In this document: positions 1 through 9,883 of the stretch, piece after piece | Layout of the letters: the number at the start of each line of letters is the position of its first letter | Numbering within the stretch: the stretch's first letter is position 1 | Virus record (IMG/VR): IMGVR_UViG_3300033153_006968 | Coordinates: 21,610-85,609 of that record | Direction: 5' to 3' (one strand) | From: a virus | DNA: 64,000 bases | The notes under the pieces: generated by a model | What the model was told of the DNA's origin: nothing | Databases searched by the model: none | The model's input: only the letters and a program-made list of their open reading frames with translations | Position numbers and translations under genes: made by a program

Positions 1-1632
1 AATGCCTCCCGATGGAGCGTAACCTTCTACGCCATATGTCGTCTCGCTCGTACCATATACGCCAGCAACGTCTGTACTCGATCCCTTAAGTCCATAACCG
101 TTTGTACTATATCCCCACAGCCCTATCCCGGTAGGATTGTTTGCGATTAGGGCGTCAAAAGGAGATGCGAGATATAGTAATGCTCTTTGACTATCTGGAT
201 CTCCAAAAAGAATACTGCGACTATTCGCAGAATCGTTTAAATAATTTCCGTCTACAGCTACGGTAGATGCCATTACCAAGTTACCAAGCATAGCATTGTC
301 GTTTACATCTCTATTTCTTCCACCTGAAGTTCCTGGACTCCCTGCGCGAGAAAGAAGAGAAATATGATCGTCGTGAGCCCACCTACTTGGAGCCCAAGCG
401 GGAACATCTGTAGGATACTGGTTGTTATGGTTAGAACCAGTGTATGCACTTGGTGGTGGATTGAGATTAGTTAGTTTGCTGTGTTCCATTAGTGAAGAAA
501 AGTCACCTTCGTTCCCGTGCGTATGGTTCATGAATGCATTAGAAAGAGTCCAAAAAGAACGAGCCAACGGAGAACCTACAGCAATAACAACATAATCTGT
601 CTGATTATAACTGACCTCTGTTTCGTCGGTAGTTACATCAGATGCAAAACTCACAGCACTACTTGAAACTTCAAAAACCCATTCCTTCGTAGCGTCAGGA
701 CCTCTCTTGAACACGGCATCAGCTATGATAGTTCCAGAACCTCTATCCCAGAGATAAAGAAATCCTGCAGGAAGAGTATCTCCTTCTGTCATTGCGCTCA
801 ACTGAGCCTTTAACTCTTTAGGTAAACTATATCTATAAAATGCATCAACGAGAGCAGACGTAGTAGGATCTTGCCAAAGATGTTTGCTACCCTCTGTCGC
901 TACGGTAGCGTCATAGTTATCGCTTAAATCACCAACAGGAGGATATCTTTCAGGTAAGGACCATCCATCAAAAGGGCCATTGTCAAAGTCTGTAGCAGAG
1001 GCATGGGACAAAGGACATCTCGGAGGCAAATGGATATAATACTTCGCGCCGGACTGAGAAATCTTACAACTTGTATAGTCGGCTTGTCTTGGATCTGGAA
1101 TAACTCCAGGTAATGTTTCTGTTCTTGTATTCCATTCTGTAGTATCAACTGTATAACTAACTTCGTCAGCAGCGACTAATGCGTCAAAAGAGATGAGTCT
1201 ACCAGTATCTACATCTACCCAATAATCTCCAGTCGCATCTACGTCATACTTATTTGATTTGAGAGAAGTGAGTGTAGTCCCTGCCGTAATTGCAATTGTG
1301 GCAGATTTAGGTTTAAATTGAAGATAAATTTCATTCTGACCGGCGAATTTAGTCCCAATATTATCTACATAAATAAAATCTTCATCTACCGGATAGAAAC
1401 AAGGATTGAGATATTTGTTCTGACCAATCGTTCTAGCAAGATTAGGAAGTTGTAGAGGAAAGGTAAAGAGAAGACTGTCTCCAGACTGATTCCATAAGTC
1501 ACCGACTGCTTTCTCGATCGTATTCGTAGCAGCGCGTAACTGATGATTAATAGCAGTTACCTTGTGAGCAGTAGGCTGTTCTCCGTCTGCAAAAGTTATT
1601 GTTAGTGTTGCCGTCCGTCTCAGTTTGTCCAT
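1..1632 (-). CDS. Tail fibre-like protein, 3' end outside window
   Basis: The reading frame opens at ATG 1632 and runs without a stop to the window edge (544 codons seen), so the C-terminus is missing. A purine-rich stretch (GGAGG, then AGAGGG) lies upstream of the ATG. The N-terminal ~180 residues look like an attachment domain. A His-rich segment (NHTHGNEGDF) lies near residue 365. The visible end turns into short Gly-rich repeats of the type GVYGTSETTYGVEGY, as found in beta-helical or trimeric fibre shafts. It is the last structural gene visible and follows another large fibre gene, so a role in host contact is inferred. I do not recognise a named family. It could also be a short tail-tip spike or a fibre carrying a chaperone domain beyond the edge. 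Confidence 0.7.
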   Translation of the reverse strand, partial: MDKLRRTATLTITFADGEQPTAHKVTAINHQLRAATNTIEKAVGDLWNQSGDSLLFTFPLQLPNLARTIGQNKYLNPCFYPVDEDFIYVDNIGTKFAGQNEIYLQFKPKSATIAITAGTTLTSLKSNKYDVDATGDYWVDVDTGRLISFDALVAADEVSYTVDTTEWNTRTETLPGVIPDPRQADYTSCKISQSGAKYYIHLPPRCPLSHASATDFDNGPFDGWSLPERYPPVGDLSDNYDATVATEGSKHLWQDPTTSALVDAFYRYSLPKELKAQLSAMTEGDTLPAGFLYLWDRGSGTIIADAVFKRGPDATKEWVFEVSSSAVSFASDVTTDETEVSYNQTDYVVIAVGSPLARSFWTLSNAFMNHTHGNEGDFSSLMEHSKLTNLNPPPSAYTGSNHNNQYPTDVPAWAPSRWAHDDHISLLSRAGSPGTSGGRNRDVNDNAMLGNLVMASTVAVDGNYLNDSANSRSILFGDPDSQRALLYLASPFDALIANNPTGIGLWGYSTNGYGLKGSSTDVAGVYGTSETTYGVEGYAPSGGI

Positions 1633-1663
1633 TTAAATACCCTCTACCTCCAATTATACCTCA

Positions 1664-4600
1664 TTAACCCACTTCATACAGACCACTTGGTAATGGATCG
1701 TTCAAGTCTAGGAAAACGCGCTGATCTAGTACAGACGCTATTTCGCTATTATCATCTTTCAATCTATATCCAATAGGTGTCATATTAGGAGCAACTCCAG
1801 AGAACGTATATCCATCTAAATCAACAGACCTAGTATCTAATTTCCTCGTTCTTCTAAACCAAGTTACGTAATCTTCATAAGTTAAACCATAGTCTGGCTG
1901 GAATGTATAATCAGTTTGCTCTCCAGAACTAAGTCTAATCTCATCATAATAACCAAGAGCGCTAAAATTTCCACCAAGGTCCACAACTTCAGCTCCAATA
2001 CCAGAAGCGGCAAATCCAGCTACATATTCTAATCCAGAAGTTATAGTCTGAGGAATGTTGTTGAAAGGTATATTGTCGGAATTAATGATAGAAATATTAT
2101 CTACCCAAACATCTAAATCAAGCTGTCCGCTATTGAGAACTACGTCATCTGGACTAAAGTCCCAAGACATTTTGATCTGATGCCAATAACCGTCTGTTAA
2201 ATTAGTGCTGTCTAATCTATAGGCTCTTTGACTCGCTATTCCAGCAGTCTGTCCACTCGCCATCCAGTCAAAGAATACATATGGAGTAACGCCGATTTTT
2301 TCTGCGCGGATAATAATTCCATCATAACCTATCGGACTCGTACCATCCTCTAGAGTGGTAGAACTTTGTCCAACAAGATAATTAAGATATTCCGCATTAG
2401 AGCCTGAACCCAATTGATAATCTGCGTAAGGAGTCTTGTAATGTAACTCAAGAGTTCCTTTGTTCATATCTAGATATTCAGGCACTAGACCACTAGCCAT
2501 TACACAATCGCTAGATACGGCAACACTAAGAGACTGAGTATTAAAAGCATTTGTAGTAATAAAAGAAGTTCCATAATCAGTTCCGTCTACACCACTGGGG
2601 CTAGCATCTGTGTAATCTCCATCAAAACGATACAAAACTCTTGAAGGAGGATCTGTTATCGTTAATTCTTTATACTCTTTGATAGTAGTAGGTAGTCTTT
2701 CATTAAGATAGTAATCCCATAATTCACCTGACGTAGCTATGATAGTGGCATCTGGTAAAGCATTAACGTCATAAGGTCTATTAAATAGATTGGTAGGTAT
2801 ATCCGCCGAAGAAGTAAAGAAAAATACCCCATCAGATTTCTCAGGAACGTTAGTGTCAAGATTTATAGTATTCGAATAAGTCTTCTTTCTCGTTTTGTTA
2901 TTTGTTATGTACGCTCTAGCTCTATCTCCGCCTTCAACGGCAATAAAGAAAGATCTAACATCGCCGGCAAATGGATCTTCTCCATCACTAGCATAAATTA
3001 GCTGAAGAATAGGATTATCAGATGTTCCAATGTTCTGATGGTGGATAGGCCATATAGGAGAGTTAATAAAATCTATAGAGATAAAATAAATAGTTCCGCC
3101 AGTTCCAACAACTACATAATTCCCATCGTTATGTCCAACTCCATGAAGATTAACAGATCCATTTACACCTGTAAGAACAGTCCAATTACCAGTTCCGTCT
3201 GGAGAACTCATTATGACGTTGCTATTAGCTGAAGTAACGAAAAGTCCAGAACCGTAATCAATTCCCTTAAATCCGTAACCAGCAACCGTTGCAGAATCCC
3301 AGCTATCTCCGTCCGAAGAGGTGATTATGGACCCTATTCCAACAAGTAAAAAGAAACCATCTGCATAAATACCATCATAATAATCTTGTTCCACAGGAGC
3401 TGACTTTGGAGTCCAGCTACTCCCGCCATCTGAAGAAACTGATAAATTCCCTTCTTGACTCCCAACTACCCATACGCCATTGCCATATGTGATACAAAGG
3501 CAATCCTGTGCAATTCCTACATTGTCGCTAGACCAACTAATTCCGCTATCTGACGATTTGTATACCTCGCCCGAAAACGAAGATGCTATCCAAAGACCAC
3601 TGCCATAAGCAACGTCGAATATCCCACTTCTGTCACCAGCTCCGGCAGATTCGCTCCAATCAATTCCGTTCGACGAAGTTAGGATTATCCCACTATCTCC
3701 GCCTGCAACAAATATGCCGTTTGCGAAATGAATGCCATCAAAATCTTCACCCGATGTTCCGCTAGTTCTAGCTGTCCAGACTTTTCCATCTAAAGATGTT
3801 AATATGGTGTCATTATTTCCAACTGCCACCCAAAGACCTGCTCCATAAGTAACTTCATTCAAGTCTTCGCTCGTTCCGCTAGTCTGCGAAGAAGGTATTA
3901 AACCATTTTGCTCAATCCCAAAATGAGGACTTATAACTCCCGAATCAGAATCATATAGCAGAACTTTCCTTCCCGTTCCAGTATTAGACGAGAGGGTATC
4001 GTCAAAGGTTACAGGCTCTTCAAGGCCAAACATATCTCTGTAATCTTTCTCAAAATCTAACCCCGACTGAAGAGAAGTAGATACGCCCATAGGGGTAACT
4101 TCGAATTCTTCATCTGTAATATAATCTGTATAATAATCGTCTAAACCACTAGCTGGAATCCCGATAGAATCGTCGTTATCGTAAACGGCATAGATGAGAA
4201 CCCCACTAGGACTAGTCGGTTCAAACAGATTTGCTATCTCATATATATTGTAATCACCGCTTACAGTCACATCTTGAGTGAATCGACCTACACTCTCAAA
4301 ATTGGCAGGTGGACTATAGATGACCTTTGCTTGACCACTTGCGTCCGTCAAAGAATTGTCTAAGTTAGCAGAACCCACAGAAGGATCCAGTATCTCAAAG
4401 CCAACATTGACACCCTCGATAACTCGACCCTCAATATCTTTAACCGTCGCTACAAGGTTGCCTACAGATCCGCCAACCTCTGTCTGGTAGTCAGATCCAG
4501 TCTCGTAGCTTGCTTCAAGAATTATAGAGGCAGGCTCAGTATCGTTCATTGTGGCTAGAACGAATCCAGCGTCAAACGGATTGTGGATAGGATTAGTATC

Positions 4601-5659
4601 TGCATCATAAGCCGCTGTAAAATCTCTGCTCTTCTCAGGTTCATATTCAACTACCAATCCAGAAGTGTAACGCGAGATTACTTTCGATCCGGCTTCCGGC
4701 ATGCATCCAGACCAGAATGCAACAACGCCCAACATGTCGTCAACCTTACATTCGTAAGGCCATTCCGCTTCGCCTACAGGTTCGTTAAATACTTGATTAC
4801 TGTCTATTTTATTCCACCAGGTATAAGCGCCAGAAGAAACATAAGACATTATCTCTACCTGGCCAGAAGGATCTACTGGAGAATATCTGAAGTTATAAAC
4901 TTCTTGAGTTCCGTCAGAGACACCGACTAACTCATAGCTGTCAAATTCGCCGGAAGCGGCAATAATATCTTGATAGCCTTGATCTACAAAAATGCGAGGA
5001 GTGGCACTATAATCATAATCGACAACAAATTCTTCTTGCCCCGAAGCCATATTGTGAAACGCGATAGTTCCGTCGTCGTTTAATGTATCGGCATCATCTT
5101 CGCCCGTGAATTCAACTTTCTTACGCAAGTTGATATCAATCTCATATTCTCTTTTGGTCTTATCGAAAACATATCGCCTAACATTAACCGGAACACCGGG
5201 CTTAGGTTTGTAGTCAAGGTTGATATATTGAACGCCACTCTGTGTCTGATTGTGGTAGAAATGCTCCAGTCTAAGATCGTCGCTGAATAGATACCATTCC
5301 GTATTTCTGTCATAAAAATGTCCGTGGTGTATCTTAGGAATCCACAACTCGTCATTCTCAACTACTGAATCTTCGACAGAAAGAAGAAGAAGATCGTTAT
5401 TATCTCCAATGCCAGACTGCCAATAATCGTAGGTAAGCCAGGAAGAAACTGGATCCCAAACGACAGGAGCAGATTCAGTTGCATTCAGCTCTCTATCAGT
5501 AGGCCATACTTTTTTATCCCACTGCCAGCCCTGAACTAATTTGCCAGAACCAGGATGCTTTACGTCCGTATATCTTGATTGGAAACCTATAGATAAATCT
5601 TTAGATCCGCTGTAATAGATATGTAGGATAACGTCGTTGTCTACTGAATAATTACTCAT
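1664..5659 (-). CDS. Large tail fibre with Ig domain, seven-blade propeller and LamG-like domain
   Basis: This 1331-residue multidomain protein is probably a receptor-binding or tail-tip fibre. Residues ~376-473 resemble a bacterial Ig-like (Big_1/invasin type) domain (VGNLVATVKDIEGRVIEGV). Residues ~600-860 hold seven repeats of the pattern YGxGxWVAVGxxGxIxxSxDGxxW, typical of Ycf48/BNR-like beta-propeller blades. Residues ~1040-1240 resemble a LamG/concanavalin-type jelly roll (YWHQIKMSWDF, ALGYYDEIRLSSG). The mix of carbohydrate-binding and stalk domains fits an adhesin. The start ATG lies directly after the stop of the upstream connector gene. Domain boundaries are read by eye, and the exact target is unknown. 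Confidence 0.75.
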   Translation of the reverse strand: MSNYSVDNDVILHIYYSGSKDLSIGFQSRYTDVKHPGSGKLVQGWQWDKKVWPTDRELNATESAPVVWDPVSSWLTYDYWQSGIGDNNDLLLLSVEDSVVENDELWIPKIHHGHFYDRNTEWYLFSDDLRLEHFYHNQTQSGVQYINLDYKPKPGVPVNVRRYVFDKTKREYEIDINLRKKVEFTGEDDADTLNDDGTIAFHNMASGQEEFVVDYDYSATPRIFVDQGYQDIIAASGEFDSYELVGVSDGTQEVYNFRYSPVDPSGQVEIMSYVSSGAYTWWNKIDSNQVFNEPVGEAEWPYECKVDDMLGVVAFWSGCMPEAGSKVISRYTSGLVVEYEPEKSRDFTAAYDADTNPIHNPFDAGFVLATMNDTEPASIILEASYETGSDYQTEVGGSVGNLVATVKDIEGRVIEGVNVGFEILDPSVGSANLDNSLTDASGQAKVIYSPPANFESVGRFTQDVTVSGDYNIYEIANLFEPTSPSGVLIYAVYDNDDSIGIPASGLDDYYTDYITDEEFEVTPMGVSTSLQSGLDFEKDYRDMFGLEEPVTFDDTLSSNTGTGRKVLLYDSDSGVISPHFGIEQNGLIPSSQTSGTSEDLNEVTYGAGLWVAVGNNDTILTSLDGKVWTARTSGTSGEDFDGIHFANGIFVAGGDSGIILTSSNGIDWSESAGAGDRSGIFDVAYGSGLWIASSFSGEVYKSSDSGISWSSDNVGIAQDCLCITYGNGVWVVGSQEGNLSVSSDGGSSWTPKSAPVEQDYYDGIYADGFFLLVGIGSIITSSDGDSWDSATVAGYGFKGIDYGSGLFVTSANSNVIMSSPDGTGNWTVLTGVNGSVNLHGVGHNDGNYVVVGTGGTIYFISIDFINSPIWPIHHQNIGTSDNPILQLIYASDGEDPFAGDVRSFFIAVEGGDRARAYITNNKTRKKTYSNTINLDTNVPEKSDGVFFFTSSADIPTNLFNRPYDVNALPDATIIATSGELWDYYLNERLPTTIKEYKELTITDPPSRVLYRFDGDYTDASPSGVDGTDYGTSFITTNAFNTQSLSVAVSSDCVMASGLVPEYLDMNKGTLELHYKTPYADYQLGSGSNAEYLNYLVGQSSTTLEDGTSPIGYDGIIIRAEKIGVTPYVFFDWMASGQTAGIASQRAYRLDSTNLTDGYWHQIKMSWDFSPDDVVLNSGQLDLDVWVDNISIINSDNIPFNNIPQTITSGLEYVAGFAASGIGAEVVDLGGNFSALGYYDEIRLSSGEQTDYTFQPDYGLTYEDYVTWFRRTRKLDTRSVDLDGYTFSGVAPNMTPIGYRLKDDNSEIASVLDQRVFLDLNDPLPSGLYEVG

Positions 5660-6559
5660 CTATGGCCCAACTGAGATTCCCGTAATACTCAATAGTTCAT
5701 TCACAAAATCTGCACCAAGTTCCTTGGGCGCTCCATTGATTGTATCCCCATCACTATCTGTAATCTGCTCAAACATTTTAGTCTTGAAGTCGTCAGACTG
5801 TAGGTTGTGTACAATCACTGGGCTTGCCCATACTTTAAAATCGTCATTTCTATATTTATATCTTATTGCCGATCCTGGAGAAGGACTTTCTGTAGTATAG
5901 ATTATTCCATTTAAATAATCAATATAATATTGTCCAGCTCTTACAAGTTCTATTTGCGTATCAACTCTACTTACTAGATTAGAGCTAGAAACAGAAACAG
6001 AGTCAGAAAATAATTTATTATGATTTAAATTAATTACTGCGCCAGAGGTAGATAAATCCTCAGAGACAATAAGTTCAACAGAGCTTTGATCGTAAATCGT
6101 CATCGAACGTGTACTACTACTAACTCCGCTCTTAATACTTGCTGAAAAATAACCTGTTGCTTGAATAGAGGTAAGTAGTTCTGAATAATTATATGCTCCG
6201 TCATCATGGTCGTATCTGTCAATAGTTGCAGCTAACCCACTAGTGCTATCAGTATAGTCGCTATACACATAGCATTTCGTTTCCTCAAATATGATTGCCG
6301 GATTGCTCCCCAAAGAGTCTCCATCAGAGTCTAACACCGGAGTAATAGTCATAGCTTGAAACATATTTAGTCCAAGCTCTCTTGTGATAGCGTAAACCAA
6401 TCCAAGACGATCTGAACCAGCTCTATGAACAAAGACATCAAAGAGACGCTGCTTATATGCGTCATTTTTTTCACCAGAAAGACGAACCAGATCTAGTAAT
6501 AGACCCATGTTGTCCAACTCGTTATGGACTTGCCATTGCTCTGGAGTATAAGTTGCCAT
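5660..6559 (-). CDS. Baseplate/tail-tip connector protein
   Basis: A 299-residue protein. Its N-terminal ~80 residues (segments GEKNDAYKQRLFDVFVHR and LVYAITRELGLN) resemble tail-tip connector proteins that link the baseplate wedge to fibres in large myophages. The rest is beta-rich and contains the segment YYIDYLNGIIYTTESPSPG. The gene overlaps the end of the 532-residue wedge gene by one base and abuts the 1331-residue fibre gene, so it probably sits between them in the particle too. Function is inferred from position and N-terminal character; no catalytic motif is visible. Confidence 0.5.
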   Translation of the reverse strand: MATYTPEQWQVHNELDNMGLLLDLVRLSGEKNDAYKQRLFDVFVHRAGSDRLGLVYAITRELGLNMFQAMTITPVLDSDGDSLGSNPAIIFEETKCYVYSDYTDSTSGLAATIDRYDHDDGAYNYSELLTSIQATGYFSASIKSGVSSSTRSMTIYDQSSVELIVSEDLSTSGAVINLNHNKLFSDSVSVSSSNLVSRVDTQIELVRAGQYYIDYLNGIIYTTESPSPGSAIRYKYRNDDFKVWASPVIVHNLQSDDFKTKMFEQITDSDGDTINGAPKELGADFVNELLSITGISVGP

Positions 6560-8157
6560 TATGTAATATCTACGCTATCGTAATCCTCTCTAAAATAAAC
6601 TATCTTATCTTTATAATCTACTATCATCAAGTCTGTATGTAAATCGAATTTGTGGAATGAAGTACTTGTCTTTATCCATAACTGTTGATCTGAACTAAAG
6701 TCCAAACCGCTCATAGTCTCACCAGGCATATCAGAAGACAAGTCTATTGTAGTTAATGGAAGTTTATACTGAACGGGGACTATTACTTTATCGTACTGTA
6801 CCACTCCGTCACTATATACAGCCTCAAGAGTAAATTTATATTCTCCGCGCTCGGAAGCGACAATCAATCTTTCTTCTTCTAATTGCCTACTGTAACTAGT
6901 GGGATAATTCCAGAAGTCCGAAGTAACCGAAACTGCTACGCCGTTAGACAGTCCATATTTTACTCCGTCAGGAGTTTCGTATGACAGTCGATACTTGTCA
7001 ATTTTTTTCAGCAAACGAGTTTGAGTAGGGGTAATAGATATGTCTTCTCCGAACAATACATAGTCTTCACCAAGTTCTATTTTGACTTCAGGACCATTAG
7101 TTCTTTCTCTAACAAAGTCAACACCGCTCACCGTTGTTTCTTCCATGCTGTAACAGTATAATTTAGCGCTGTGGTCGATAACCCAACATCTATCTGTAAA
7201 TGGCTGCACAGCTATATCTGCCGCACTGACATTGCTCTCGCTAGAGTCAAGAAGTTCCCATCTATTCTCTGGAGCCTTGTCAGAAAATCCAAACAAGAGA
7301 TTCTGCCATTCGTCAGATATATAACCTATTCTATCTAGGGTGGAACCACGAGCAAATCCTCCAAGGTCCCAGAACTCATCAACTTTATTATCGTTTTCTG
7401 ACCATCTAAGATTGTAGAAAGACCAATATGGACCAGCGTTAGTATCTCCAGATAAAATATCTACCTGAACTCCGCTCTCCATATTATAAATGTCGACACG
7501 AGTTATCTCTTCCCACTCTTTGAGAGTCTGTCTTTTCTCGTCCCAAGCATATGTAAGAGTCTCTGTTTCTTCGGTTCCTTTTCTTGTGGTACCGGTGAGA
7601 ACAACTTGACCTCTATCAACTTCGCTATCGTCGTTAACTGAGACGTACTGAGTACCGCTACTTACTTCCACCCATAAATGTCCACCGCCCAAATGGTGAG
7701 CGAGTAAACCGCTGTATGGAAAATCATCTACAAATTGAGAAAGAAGCTTGTCAGTTTTATTTGACACAGTATCTGAAAGGGTTGTTCGAGTTGGTATGGC
7801 ATTATACCAAAGATCTTCTAAGTCGTTGTTGTCCGCTAATGAAACAGAATATTCTACGCTACTAGAAGTTCCCACAACAGTAGGAGCAATCTCTATTGGA
7901 TTTAAAGGATCTGAAGTATTAGTAGAAAAGGTAAACGAAGTAGGTAATTGAACCTTATAGACAAGGTCAATTTCATCAAGATTAACGGTAGAAAGATATT
8001 GGTTCCACTTCATTCTCTCTAAGTATTTGTCCATTTTATCAATGGGCAGGGATAGAGCATTAAAAAATTGAAAACCTATAGATTGATCGTTATTTCGGAT
8101 CCTAGAATAAGTCGGATAATAATTTACTAACTCTTGAACACTTCTTCTCTTTGTCAT
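6559..8157 (-). CDS. Putative baseplate wedge / tail-tip structural protein
   Basis: A 532-residue protein encoded directly after the baseplate J-like gene, with a one-base stop/start overlap on both sides. The N-terminus (SVQELVNYYPTYSRIRNND) has the character of tail-tip proteins that dock onto the J-like wedge. The remainder is predicted to be beta-rich with no recognisable enzyme motif. Position between gpJ-like and connector genes suggests a structural role in the baseplate periphery. It could alternatively be the attachment base for the side fibres. Confidence 0.45.
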   Translation of the reverse strand: MTKRRSVQELVNYYPTYSRIRNNDQSIGFQFFNALSLPIDKMDKYLERMKWNQYLSTVNLDEIDLVYKVQLPTSFTFSTNTSDPLNPIEIAPTVVGTSSSVEYSVSLADNNDLEDLWYNAIPTRTTLSDTVSNKTDKLLSQFVDDFPYSGLLAHHLGGGHLWVEVSSGTQYVSVNDDSEVDRGQVVLTGTTRKGTEETETLTYAWDEKRQTLKEWEEITRVDIYNMESGVQVDILSGDTNAGPYWSFYNLRWSENDNKVDEFWDLGGFARGSTLDRIGYISDEWQNLLFGFSDKAPENRWELLDSSESNVSAADIAVQPFTDRCWVIDHSAKLYCYSMEETTVSGVDFVRERTNGPEVKIELGEDYVLFGEDISITPTQTRLLKKIDKYRLSYETPDGVKYGLSNGVAVSVTSDFWNYPTSYSRQLEEERLIVASERGEYKFTLEAVYSDGVVQYDKVIVPVQYKLPLTTIDLSSDMPGETMSGLDFSSDQQLWIKTSTSFHKFDLHTDLMIVDYKDKIVYFREDYDSVDIT

Positions 8158-9380
8158 TAACTCGCAATTGTAAACAAGATCGGACTGGTTCCGGCGTATT
8201 GATTCTCGACAATGACTCGTTCATCCTCTTCTGCGCTATAGTCGTTAAGGAGGATTCCTCGAATTTTATTGTCTTCAAGCTTTGTAGGTTTGTAGGTATA
8301 AATGTTTTCAAAAGGTTTAGTGGCGCTTCCAACATTTTTGATTTCGGAAGATGTAGCCATTACACGTTCAATCAGTTCATTCACGATCATATCTTCATCT
8401 ATATCTAGACTGTTAATATAGTCTGTTACATTTGATGTCACAGCATTCAGTATATTAGTTTCTTCTGATGCTGTCATTCTTTTTTTGAGAGTTAGTTTAC
8501 CAACAAGAGAGATTCCTACTTCAATAGGGGCTCTTACACTCGGCACTACACCATGCGCTACAACTTTAAGCACTGCTTCGTTCACTGCGCTAATGAGGCC
8601 AGTCGGAACAGTAGGAGTCACAGCTTTGATTAAGACATCAAAAGTTCCTATACCTCTGAAATATGGAATAATTACTAAATCTGCTACACCTGGAGTGTTT
8701 AGAACGGCTAGTCTAACTGATGTAAGATTGGCCTTTTCGGCACTAGTTACTTGTTTAGATATACGAAAACGATAATTGGTATCTATCTCTCCGTCCTCTC
8801 CTTTGATAACTTCTGAATCGTTAACGACTTTGAGAGAATCATCTGCACTGCCTGTATAGTTAGTGAAGTTATGATATTTTAATTGCCGCGCGCCAACATT
8901 GCTTCTTGTTCCAGGCTGAACTGCCTGTGCAGCAACATACACTTCAGAGAGAGAAGAAGACAAAATAACATTATAGGGAATCCTATATGTTACTCCCGTA
9001 CCAGCAAGAGCTGTGCCTACACTTGTTCCAGAAGATAAAAGTATTGAATTGCCATTATTGACATCTCCAAATGTACCACTATCTACATAGAATCTTATTA
9101 CCCTTTCAGAAGAAGAAACAGAAGCGGTCTCTTGACCAAGCTTCTCTATTCCCATCATGTCGCCAATAAATTCTAGATATTTTCCATCTGCGCCGACAAG
9201 AAGAGCTTGAGCGATATTCACGTCGAACTTCTGATACATCTTGCCGAGCTTACCAGAAAGAGCATTTACTATAGCTCGCGTCTTGCTACCAACAGAGGTT
9301 TTTGTAATGGGAGTATTGTCTATGACTTCAATAAGTAAATCGCCAAATATTTTATCTTTGGACTCTGAGAATAACGGCAT
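8157..9380 (-). CDS. Baseplate J-like wedge protein
   Basis: A 407-residue baseplate wedge component of the gpJ/gp6 family, which forms the inner ring of contractile baseplates. The family signature is visible: an N-terminal helical part with DMMGIEKLGQETAS, a central beta domain (VAAQAVQPGTRSNVGA), and the segment GEDGEIDTNYRFRISKQVTS. Next comes NTPGVADLVIIPYFRGIGTFDVLIKA, in which the substrate-like loop precedes a conserved GIGTxDV strand. Length is typical for the family. It follows the gp25-like gene and shares a start/stop junction with the 532-residue protein. Confidence 0.85.
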   Translation of the reverse strand: MPLFSESKDKIFGDLLIEVIDNTPITKTSVGSKTRAIVNALSGKLGKMYQKFDVNIAQALLVGADGKYLEFIGDMMGIEKLGQETASVSSSERVIRFYVDSGTFGDVNNGNSILLSSGTSVGTALAGTGVTYRIPYNVILSSSLSEVYVAAQAVQPGTRSNVGARQLKYHNFTNYTGSADDSLKVVNDSEVIKGEDGEIDTNYRFRISKQVTSAEKANLTSVRLAVLNTPGVADLVIIPYFRGIGTFDVLIKAVTPTVPTGLISAVNEAVLKVVAHGVVPSVRAPIEVGISLVGKLTLKKRMTASEETNILNAVTSNVTDYINSLDIDEDMIVNELIERVMATSSEIKNVGSATKPFENIYTYKPTKLEDNKIRGILLNDYSAEEDERVIVENQYAGTSPILFTIAS

Positions 9381-9877
9381 TATGTTCTCCTAAAAATATG
9401 CTCTCTTTCTCTCTGGTCTTGAGGTTTAAACCAAACGCTATCTTCAACACTATCGTATATAACAGTTACAACGACTGGCTGTCCCAATTCAAGACTGTTC
9501 ATATTGGTAGCCATAGCATTGACCTTAATAAATATAGCAACTTCGTGTATTCCGATAGGGGTAACTCGAACATCCAAATCTTCTGGACGAACTACGTTGT
9601 TAGAAATGAGAGAACTCTTTACTCTTTGCTCTATAGCTTTTCCAATCTCTCTCGTATTCGGCTCTCCTCTATAATCGCTGAGGGTCGTCGCAAAAGCAGG
9701 ATTGGCTTTCCAGTCTCCTACTTCGCTCTTAATAATACTTTGAATTTCTTGAATTTTTGCCTGGATTAGATCCGCAGAGGTGTCTCCAAGGTCGCCGTCT
9801 TTACCTACTGTATAGTCTCCGTCATATGTGAATTCAAGATCTATAGAATCGTATAATGAAATTGCCGTTACCTCCAA
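9380..9877 (-). CDS. gp25-like baseplate wedge protein
   Basis: A 165-residue protein with the character of the gp25/gpW lysozyme-like wedge family: segments FTYDGDYTVGKDGDLGDT and GDWKANPAFATTLSDYRGEPN, then a C-terminal beta hairpin (VAIFIKVNA). It lies immediately before the J-like gene, the usual order. Start choice is uncertain. The frame opens at TTG 9877, but that codon lies inside a near-perfect ribosome site (GGAGGTAA). An ATT codon at 9860-9862 sits 8 bases downstream of that site and would give a product about five residues shorter. No in-frame ATG or GTG fits. Confidence 0.7.
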   Translation of the reverse strand: MEVTAISLYDSIDLEFTYDGDYTVGKDGDLGDTSADLIQAKIQEIQSIIKSEVGDWKANPAFATTLSDYRGEPNTREIGKAIEQRVKSSLISNNVVRPEDLDVRVTPIGIHEVAIFIKVNAMATNMNSLELGQPVVVTVIYDSVEDSVWFKPQDQREREHIFRRT

Positions 9878-9883
9878 ACAATA

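Noticed and set aside
924-1148. A 74-codon minus-strand frame inside the left partial gene
   Set aside because: It overlaps the 544-codon partial fibre frame in another phase and has no independent support.
5080-5361. Minus-strand 93-codon frame inside the 1331-residue fibre gene
   Set aside because: It is out of frame with the fibre, without start signals, and the fibre frame is clearly coding there.
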